Source: JBJHCA01 sp050485785
GTDB taxonomy: Bacteria; Bacteroidota; Bacteroidia; Chitinophagales; Saprospiraceae
DNA: 30,127 nucleotides
Assembly (NCBI GenBank): GCA_050485785.1
Contig: JBJHCA010000037.1
Coordinates: 1-30,127 of the forward strand
Direction: 5' to 3'
This document shows, in pieces, positions 25,359-30,127 of this stretch. The notes below the pieces were generated by a model. It ran no database searches. It saw only the letters and a list, made by a program, of their open reading frames with translations, and was not told where the DNA came from. Position numbers and translations under genes: made by a program. Within the stretch, counting starts at the first letter, position 1. Each line of letters opens with the position of its first letter.

Positions 25359-25391
25359 CAAAAGCTCATTTGTTTCGTAAAATATACGAGA
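25341..25391. repeat. Direct repeat copy B (upstream of the ATPase gene), with two inverted repeats
   Basis: Holds TTCGTAGAAACTACGAA (25341-25357, 7-bp arms and a 3-nt centre) and TCGTAAAATATACGA (25375-25389, 5-bp arms), with centres 33 bp apart, about three helical turns. It is more symmetrical than copy A. It lies in the promoter region of the ATPase gene, which reads away from it. Confidence 0.85.
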
Positions 25392-25497
25392 ACTGAGAGT
25401 GTGCTGGACGGGGCTGTTTCAGAATGAATAAGAGTTGATCGAATTTCTCTTCAGTTGTGCAATGTTTGATCTTGACTTAACCAATAACCGGAGCAGG

Positions 25498-26313
25498 TCA
25501 GCGCACCAACTTTAGCCGGGCTAAAGACCGGGCAAAACGGTACTTTAAAATGGCCAGTATGGCCACCATTTTTTCAAGAGGGTTTAAAGGGAAAACGGTC
25601 AGTGCCATTTTGCGCGAAATCCCGCTTCGCCTGAATTTTTCACCGGCATCCAAAGACGTCGCCACACCACCGGTATGGAAGCGGTAAGTGGCCATATCTT
25701 CATTCATATAGGCTGCTTTGCCCTTAAAGGATGCTGCCAGGGCAAGATAATAATCAGGGTGGGGGAATTTTTCATAATCACTCCGGTTGATATCTGCCAG
25801 AGCGGATGCTCTGTACATCACCGTGCATGTCCGGCTGTATAGATGCCACAGAATATGGCGGGTGAAGAGGAGAGCCGGAGGTTGCCTGTATTTTACCAGT
25901 ACGGGTTTTCCCCATTGATCAATGGCTGAAAAGCGGTGAAAGCAGGCACTCAGTTCGGGATTTGACTTCAAAAGGTTTACCTGTTTTTGAAGTTTGTGAT
26001 GATGAGTCCAGTAGTCGTCACCTTCACAAAAAGCTATGTAAGAACCTTTACATGCCCGCAATGTGCGCCAGTGGTTAGCCTTCATGCCCAATCTGTGCTG
26101 TGATTCAGGCAATATCACGATTTTACCGTCTGCGGATTTTTCCAGATCCCGAATGATTTGAAGCGTATTGTCATTCGAAGCATCTTCGCCGATGACCAGT
26201 TCGAAGTCAAAATCGGTTTGTTGCAACAGCACTCCCTGAATGGCTTGCTGAATATAAGGTTCATGATTATGCGTAATCATGGCAATACTGACCAGCGGCT
26301 GCCCGGAGCTCAT
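25498..26313 (-). CDS. Glycosyltransferase family 2 (copy 1)
   Basis: Predicted GT-A glycosyltransferase, 271 residues from the ATG at 26313. VSIAMITHNHEPYIQQAIQGV and ELVIGEDASNDNTLQII form the nucleotide-sugar site; AFCEGDDYW carries the metal-binding acidic motif. HKLQKQVNLL follows, as in many Bacteroidota members. The C-terminal basic, amphipathic tail ends RLKLVR. I prefer the ATG at 26313 because it overlaps the upstream stop as ATGA; the ATG at 26322 is possible. It is clearly homologous to the GT2 at 27219-28037. Translational coupling to the NeuD-like acyltransferase suggests they modify one glycan. Sugar specificity is unknown. Confidence 0.88.
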   Translation of the reverse strand: MSSGQPLVSIAMITHNHEPYIQQAIQGVLLQQTDFDFELVIGEDASNDNTLQIIRDLEKSADGKIVILPESQHRLGMKANHWRTLRACKGSYIAFCEGDDYWTHHHKLQKQVNLLKSNPELSACFHRFSAIDQWGKPVLVKYRQPPALLFTRHILWHLYSRTCTVMYRASALADINRSDYEKFPHPDYYLALAASFKGKAAYMNEDMATYRFHTGGVATSLDAGEKFRRSGISRKMALTVFPLNPLEKMVAILAILKYRFARSLARLKLVR

Positions 26314-26960
26314 GGCATCCATTCTTCCGGCTGACGGGATTTTATCACTCTGGCCGGCACACCTACTGCCGTGGAGTAGTCGGGAATGTTTTTAGTGACC
26401 ACAGAACCTGCACCGATAGTGACGTGGTGACCGATTTTCACATTGGGAAGAATGACGCAGTTGGTTCCCAGGCTGCAGAAATTGCCGATGATGGTACGAC
26501 CAAGTACCCTTGCACCGGGCGATATTTCGCAAAACTCGCCAACTATGGCATCGTGGTGAATGGAGCATGCAGTGTTGAGCAGGGTGCCTTTGCCTACAAA
26601 GGTATCGCTGTATATGGCCACATGATGCATAACATTGAGCCCTTCACTAAGGAACACTTTGTTTTTACCGATATCAGCGGACAGAGCGGTAATGGACGTA
26701 AGTGCACCTCCCCAGCTACTGAGAAGCTGAAACATTTTATATCGGAGGTAAGGATTGCCCAGACCTAAAATAAACCGGTTGTCAGCTTCAAACAGGCTTC
26801 GTACTGCGGCTTCGGATTTGAGAATGTGGTAGCGATCATAAAACAGATCCGAAATGTCGTCAGAAATGTTGTCGAAAAAGCAAATTGGACCTTCAACACA
26901 TTGGTTTTCAATAATCTGAAGCACTTCTTTTGCATGGCCCTTAGCTCCGGCTATTAACAT
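26310..26960 (-). CDS. NeuD/PglD-like sugar O- or N-acyltransferase
   Basis: Predicted acetyl-CoA dependent left-handed beta-helix acyltransferase, 216 residues. The N-terminal domain is Rossmann-like (MLIAGAKGHAKEVLQII and FILGLGNPYLRYKMF), as in NeuD and PglD. From about residue 90 hexapeptide repeats form the beta-helix (VGKGTLLNTACSIHHDAIVGE, IIGNFCSLGTNCVILPNVKIG). His114 or His115 in the IHHDAIVG-type sequence is the likely catalytic base region. The C terminus GVPARVIKSR is typical. Its stop overlaps the start of the GT2 gene downstream (ATGA). A promoter with good spacing lies 79 bp upstream. The acceptor sugar cannot be read. Confidence 0.87.
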   Translation of the reverse strand: MLIAGAKGHAKEVLQIIENQCVEGPICFFDNISDDISDLFYDRYHILKSEAAVRSLFEADNRFILGLGNPYLRYKMFQLLSSWGGALTSITALSADIGKNKVFLSEGLNVMHHVAIYSDTFVGKGTLLNTACSIHHDAIVGEFCEISPGARVLGRTIIGNFCSLGTNCVILPNVKIGHHVTIGAGSVVTKNIPDYSTAVGVPARVIKSRQPEEWMP

Positions 26961-27038
26961 ATATGCAGCCCCGTTTTTCTAATCTTTCCGGTACATGTGC
27001 CTGTCAACCGGACGGGCAAAACATCATGTAACCGGATA

Positions 27039-27068
27039 CAAATGTAATCCTGATTTTGGCTATAACAA
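27039..27068 (-). promoter_or_regulatory. Bacteroidota promoter for the acyltransferase-GT2 pair
   Basis: On the minus strand TTG (27066-27068), a 19-bp spacer, and TACATTTG (27039-27046) match the TTG-N19-TAnnTTTG consensus exactly. It is the best-spaced promoter in the window. The rest of the 258-bp gap between 26961 and 27218 is AT-rich and shows no gene that I can support; an 80-codon open frame there lacks any family feature. Confidence 0.6.
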
Positions 27069-27218
27069 TACTTAGCAAAAAAAATATTATTGCAACCTAC
27101 CTTATTGATTTTCAGTAAATTTAGTCTAAATATTACTGGATCATTATGACCACGGTATATATAAAATATTGTGCAAATCAAATGGAATACGGCCAAAGCC
27201 GGGGAAAAGCGTATCTAG

Positions 27219-28037
27219 TTATCTGACCAGGCGCATTTTGGCCAATCCCATAGCCACAATGTATTTAGCCATGGCGAGCAGGCAAACAAAACGCGCTAAC
27301 GGGGTTAGTTTGAGATGGTAAAAAAGCAGTTTCCTGGTCATTAAGCTCTTCTTATATTTTTCTACAGGATTCAATGACGTGGCAATACCCTGGTCGTGCT
27401 CACGGTAAGTGGCCATTACATCGGGCATGAACCTTCCTTTTCCTGAAAAGGCAGCAAAGGCAGTAGTGTAAATATCGCCGTGCATTTGAACGGTTAGTTC
27501 ATCGGGGACTTTCAGGGGCAAGGCATCCTTTCTGATCATGGTAGTACAGGTCCGGTTGTACAAATGCCATACAATATTCCATTGTTTCACATCAAACGGC
27601 TGAGAATACCCTGGTTCTTTTCGGACAATTTCCTGACCACGCAGTACATTAAAGGCATGGAAGCAAAATGAATATTCCCGGTTTTGCTCTAAAAAATCTA
27701 CCTGTTTCTGTAGCTTATAGGGATCTGCCCAGAAGTCATCTCCTTCGCATAAAGCCACGTACTTTCCTCTGGCCCGGGGAAAGTTGTATTGAATCATGAA
27801 GCCTCGTTGTCCTTTAGAAAACTGATTTTCTTTTTGGAAGATTGGAAAAATCATATGAGGATACTGTTCAGCATAACGTTCAATGATTCTCCGGGTGTCA
27901 TCGGTAGAGGCATCATCATGAATGAGAATCTCTATTTTGAAGTTGGTTATTTGACTCAAAAACCCTTCCAGGCATTCTGTAATGTAAGCCGCATGGTTGT
28001 ATGTAATGCATGAAATGGAGACCAGAGGTGTCTTCAT
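27219..28037 (-). CDS. Glycosyltransferase family 2 (copy 2)
   Basis: Predicted GT-A glycosyltransferase, 272 residues. It has LVSISCITYNHAAYITECLEG, EILIHDDASTDDTRRIIE and the acidic metal motif ALCEGDDFWADPYKLQKQVDFL. The middle region IVWHLYNRTCTTMIRKDAL and the end GIATSLNPVEKYKKS ... LAKMRLVR align along the full length with the GT2 at 25498-26313, so the two are paralogues with probably related donors or acceptors. Its ATG overlaps the TGA of the methyltransferase gene (ATGA), making it the third gene of a tightly packed leftward unit. Base composition is less AT-rich than in its two upstream partners. Confidence 0.88.
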   Translation of the reverse strand: MKTPLVSISCITYNHAAYITECLEGFLSQITNFKIEILIHDDASTDDTRRIIERYAEQYPHMIFPIFQKENQFSKGQRGFMIQYNFPRARGKYVALCEGDDFWADPYKLQKQVDFLEQNREYSFCFHAFNVLRGQEIVRKEPGYSQPFDVKQWNIVWHLYNRTCTTMIRKDALPLKVPDELTVQMHGDIYTTAFAAFSGKGRFMPDVMATYREHDQGIATSLNPVEKYKKSLMTRKLLFYHLKLTPLARFVCLLAMAKYIVAMGLAKMRLVR

Positions 28038-28801
28038 GCTTTTGGCTGGTTGAGTATAGATTCCAGGATGAAAATTGGCCGATTTAGAAATTCTCCCAAT
28101 TCATCATTTCTCATGATGTTGAATTCATCAGGAGGCATGTATTTAACTGAATTATCAGATTTCTCTGCGATTCCAATATGTTTTATTTCCCACAAATCAG
28201 CAGTTGATTTCTCTATAAAGCTGATCATTTCAGATTTAGTGCCGTTTTCAAAAAGTAAAAGATTTCGATTTCCTTTCCAGCAAAATCCCATTTGAAGTAT
28301 TAGAAATTGAGTCTTGTCCGCAAAATACCTGATACAATCTGCCATTTGTGATTTAGCTTCTGATAATGTGATTGTGGTATCTCCATAATCATCTCCAAGA
28401 TGGTGAATTACATTAAGCAAAAAAACAACATCAAATGGTTCACCAGGTAACGTACTTTTAAAGTCCAGATATTTATTGAATACGTCAATATTTTTATTGA
28501 GAATTTTAGCACCAAAACTAACAAAATCGGCATGTGCTTTATTTCCTTCAATGTAAGTACCTTTTGATGCACCGGCGTAAAGACTTTCAAATGTGAAAAA
28601 ACCGGTATTCCCTCCTACATCAAGAAATTTTACCCCATTTAAGTCTATACAGGATGTGATAAACTTCATACGAGGAAACTCGAAACGAGAGTTGACAACC
28701 AAGTTATCAGTCGGTATAAGGTCATGAAGCTCACTCGGCAAACTTTGATAATTAGAATGTTTACTTGTTTGATTAAAAAGTGCAACAAGCTTAGTTTGCA
28801 T
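28034..28801 (-). CDS. Class I SAM-dependent methyltransferase
   Basis: Predicted Rossmann-fold methyltransferase, 255 residues from the ATG at 28801. Motif I is VKFLDVGGNTGFFTFESL, followed by an acidic strand end (GTYIEGNKAHADFV) and the post-motif FDVVFLLNVIHHLGDD, which fixes the class I fold. The target is unknown; a sugar or a small amino-acid-derived group is reasonable in this setting. The start is uncertain: 28801 overlaps the ATP-grasp gene by 11 bp, while an in-frame ATG at 28825 would overlap by 35 bp. The 3' end overlaps the GT2 start (ATGA). The gene is strongly AT-rich compared with the first 20 kb. Confidence 0.82.
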   Translation of the reverse strand: MQTKLVALFNQTSKHSNYQSLPSELHDLIPTDNLVVNSRFEFPRMKFITSCIDLNGVKFLDVGGNTGFFTFESLYAGASKGTYIEGNKAHADFVSFGAKILNKNIDVFNKYLDFKSTLPGEPFDVVFLLNVIHHLGDDYGDTTITLSEAKSQMADCIRYFADKTQFLILQMGFCWKGNRNLLLFENGTKSEMISFIEKSTADLWEIKHIGIAEKSDNSVKYMPPDEFNIMRNDELGEFLNRPIFILESILNQPKA

Positions 28802-29924
28802 GATTGATTTTTTGTTTGTGTTCATGAAAATAGAGATGGATGGTATCTGGCTTTAGATAAACATCAGAGGAAACGATACTATGATAGTTCTCGAAAAAAT
28901 CTTTATAGCCAAAGTTTATAAAATCAGGTTTCAGGTTATCATATTGATTTTCAACAAGACCGCCAGACCAAAAGTACCAAACGCCCGGAGTATAATTCTG
29001 TTCTGACGCAGTGCTGATCAGTTCATTATCTAAAGCGAAATTGTCGAACAAGTTCATTTTTGCATCTAAGATTAATTGAGACGGGCCCCAAAGCCTGGGA
29101 TTGGCTTCAATCATGTAAATGTTATTTTCTTGGATTCTTACCTCAACCATCACTAACCCGGAAAAACCTTCCTTGAAGAAAAGATCTAAATACGGAGATA
29201 TTAATGATTCATCAGAATAATGGTTTGAAGACCTGCATAAAATCATGGATCTCCCATTATACTGTTGAAGGTAGTTTTCCTGGGAATAGACAGAATACTT
29301 GTTTTTCGAAGCAGATATATGAAACAAAAGGTATACGCTTCTACCACCTACATATTCTTGATAGTAGATGTTTTCAGTTTTGAGAGATTTTGGGATTAAA
29401 CTTAAATCCTCAGTTTTGTTAACTATTATCGGTTTTGTATTAACCGTATTCGTGGTGGAAAAGTATTTCTTGGGTTTTACAACATATGGAAATGCAATGG
29501 GTTTATCGGGATATTCCTTTGGAATTTTTATACCATATTTAGTAGCAAGTTTTCCAAATGAGTATTTGTTAGAAATTTCACTATATAATGATTTGCTACA
29601 CAAACCGGTAAAAATATTATTGCTTGCCAATACCGTTTCATTGTTTACTAAAAAGCGATTTAGAAATTCTGTTGAAGGCAGCACTAAAAATTCTGAAACA
29701 CTAAACTGCTCCTTTATCTTTTTTTTAATATGAAGCAGTTCAGAAACATCCAATTTGTTTTTAACTCTAGTGTGGATTATTTTATCAGCATATTTAGTTT
29801 TTTTAATCAGATCATCCTTACCATTGGATACTATATGAACCTCAATATTATTTAACTCTGCATATCTGCAAAATGCAATAATTGCCCTGTAGTTTGATCC
29901 AGAATATATTAATACGGATTTCAT
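28791..29924 (-). CDS. ATP-grasp family enzyme
   Basis: Predicted ATP-dependent carboxylate-amine (or similar) ligase, 377 residues. The N-terminal preATP-grasp domain starts KSVLIYSGSNYRAIIAFCRYAE. The ATP-grasp core has PYVVKPKKYFSTT (the nucleotide-contact Lys), QEYVGGRSVYLLF, and GLVMVEVRIQENNIYMIEANPRLWGPSQL, which carries the Mg-binding Glu/Asn pair. It resembles the CarB-like ATP-grasp proteins found in polysaccharide loci, where some attach amino acids to sugars. The substrate here is unknown. I start at the ATG at 29924; the frame also has a TTG at 29930. It is first in the unit with the methyltransferase and GT2 and is the most AT-rich gene in the window. Confidence 0.85.
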   Translation of the reverse strand: MKSVLIYSGSNYRAIIAFCRYAELNNIEVHIVSNGKDDLIKKTKYADKIIHTRVKNKLDVSELLHIKKKIKEQFSVSEFLVLPSTEFLNRFLVNNETVLASNNIFTGLCSKSLYSEISNKYSFGKLATKYGIKIPKEYPDKPIAFPYVVKPKKYFSTTNTVNTKPIIVNKTEDLSLIPKSLKTENIYYQEYVGGRSVYLLFHISASKNKYSVYSQENYLQQYNGRSMILCRSSNHYSDESLISPYLDLFFKEGFSGLVMVEVRIQENNIYMIEANPRLWGPSQLILDAKMNLFDNFALDNELISTASEQNYTPGVWYFWSGGLVENQYDNLKPDFINFGYKDFFENYHSIVSSDVYLKPDTIHLYFHEHKQKINHAN

Positions 29925-30062
29925 GTTCAATCGAAAGACAGGTTTTTATGATTAGCGATTCTAATTTTAGAATATGAAACTAATGCGAATAACATAGAAA
30001 TTTTAAGTGGTTTGCCCCATTATAAATCGGACAAATTACGAAAGGGTTGATAATGATTGTGT

Positions 30063-30094
30063 CAAAGGTAATAATTTTGGTTTGCCAGATGCAA
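30063..30094 (-). promoter_or_regulatory. Possible promoter for the ATP-grasp unit
   Basis: The minus strand reads TACCTTTG (30063-30070), with TTG at 30092-30094 giving a 21-bp spacer, two longer than ideal. The site is 139 bp upstream of the ATG. The gap from 29925 to the right edge shows no supported gene. Confidence 0.3.
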
Positions 30095-30127
30095 CCGATG
30101 GTGATCTTTAAACCGATGGTTGAATAC

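Larger units (their letters stand above)
23913..25391. mobile_element. Candidate ATPase unit bounded by direct repeats
   Basis: One AAA/DUF4143 gene is enclosed by two copies of a 51-bp sequence in the same orientation (23918-23968 and 25341-25391). It sits between two convergent glycan genes. ACTGA occurs just outside both ends (23908-23912 and 25392-25396) and could be a target duplication, although 5 bp can match by chance. No transposase or recombinase is encoded inside. Calling it mobile is inference; the repeats could instead be paired regulatory sites. Confidence 0.3.

Noticed and set aside
23908..25396. ACTGA as a proven target-site duplication
   Set aside because: The 5-bp match lies at both ends of the repeat-bounded unit, but chance cannot be excluded without an empty site, so I use it only as a hint.
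26954..27196. 80-residue leftward open frame in the gap between the acyltransferase and GT2 genes
   Set aside because: Composition is like intergenic DNA, it lacks any recognisable motif, and the best-spaced promoter of the region lies inside it.
29368..29733. 121-residue rightward open frame
   Set aside because: It is antisense to the conserved ATP-grasp gene, and its hydrophobic look is what the complement of AT-rich coding DNA gives.
30093..30120. Direct repeat AACCGATGGT at an 18-bp period near the right edge
   Set aside because: Only two copies, at the window edge, with no dyad symmetry or gene to relate them to.
29982..30127. Leftward frame entering from the right edge
   Set aside because: It is open for about 47 codons without a recognisable sequence; open frames this long arise by chance in AT-rich DNA less often, but nothing supports a gene end here.

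Overview
The window looks like chromosomal DNA from a member of the Bacteroidota; I do not assign an order. Support comes from gene content (a long, roughly 630-residue PurF-like protein, a B-type three-gene sdhCAB operon, a folK and deoxynucleoside-kinase pair, an AAA/DUF4143 ATPase), from weak or absent Shine-Dalgarno sequences, and from repeated matches to the Bacteroidota -7 promoter element TAnnTTTG upstream of genes. I see no rRNA, tRNA, CRISPR array, transposase or prophage.

Positions 1-18.8 kb are mostly housekeeping. A mutL transcription unit runs leftward (105-residue membrane protein, mutL, then the first codons of another gene at the left edge). Rightward come a PurF-like amidotransferase, then serA, an FAD oxidoreductase and radA, then the complete succinate dehydrogenase/fumarate reductase operon sdhCAB. 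A CNNM/CorC-type membrane protein is convergent with sdhB. Between 13.0 and 16.6 kb lies an accessory-looking block: a secreted M28 peptidase followed by two tandem TM2-TPR-SHOCT paralogues, bracketed by two related low-complexity repeat tracts and closed by a strong bidirectional terminator shared with mdh. folK and a deoxynucleoside kinase overlap by one base. A TPR lipoprotein converges on them.

Positions 20-30 kb hold envelope or glycan genes: a YfhO-type multispanning protein with a GT4 glycosyltransferase (rightward), then leftward two related GT2 glycosyltransferases. Each GT2 is joined by an ATGA overlap to a different upstream enzyme: a NeuD-like acyltransferase in one case, and a class I methyltransferase (itself overlapped by an ATP-grasp enzyme) in the other. 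Base composition drops sharply to AT-rich over the ATP-grasp and methyltransferase genes, which suggests transfer.

The most unusual feature is at 23.9-25.4 kb. A single AAA_14/DUF4143 ATPase gene is bracketed by two 51-bp direct repeats (40 of 51 positions identical by hand alignment). Each repeat carries two inverted repeats of the form TCGTA-N5-TACGA, 33 bp apart centre to centre (one of the four is degenerate). In the upstream copy the first inverted repeat sits between, and partly forms, the -33 and -7 promoter elements. I infer a self-contained, probably autoregulated and possibly mobile ATPase unit inserted between glycan genes.
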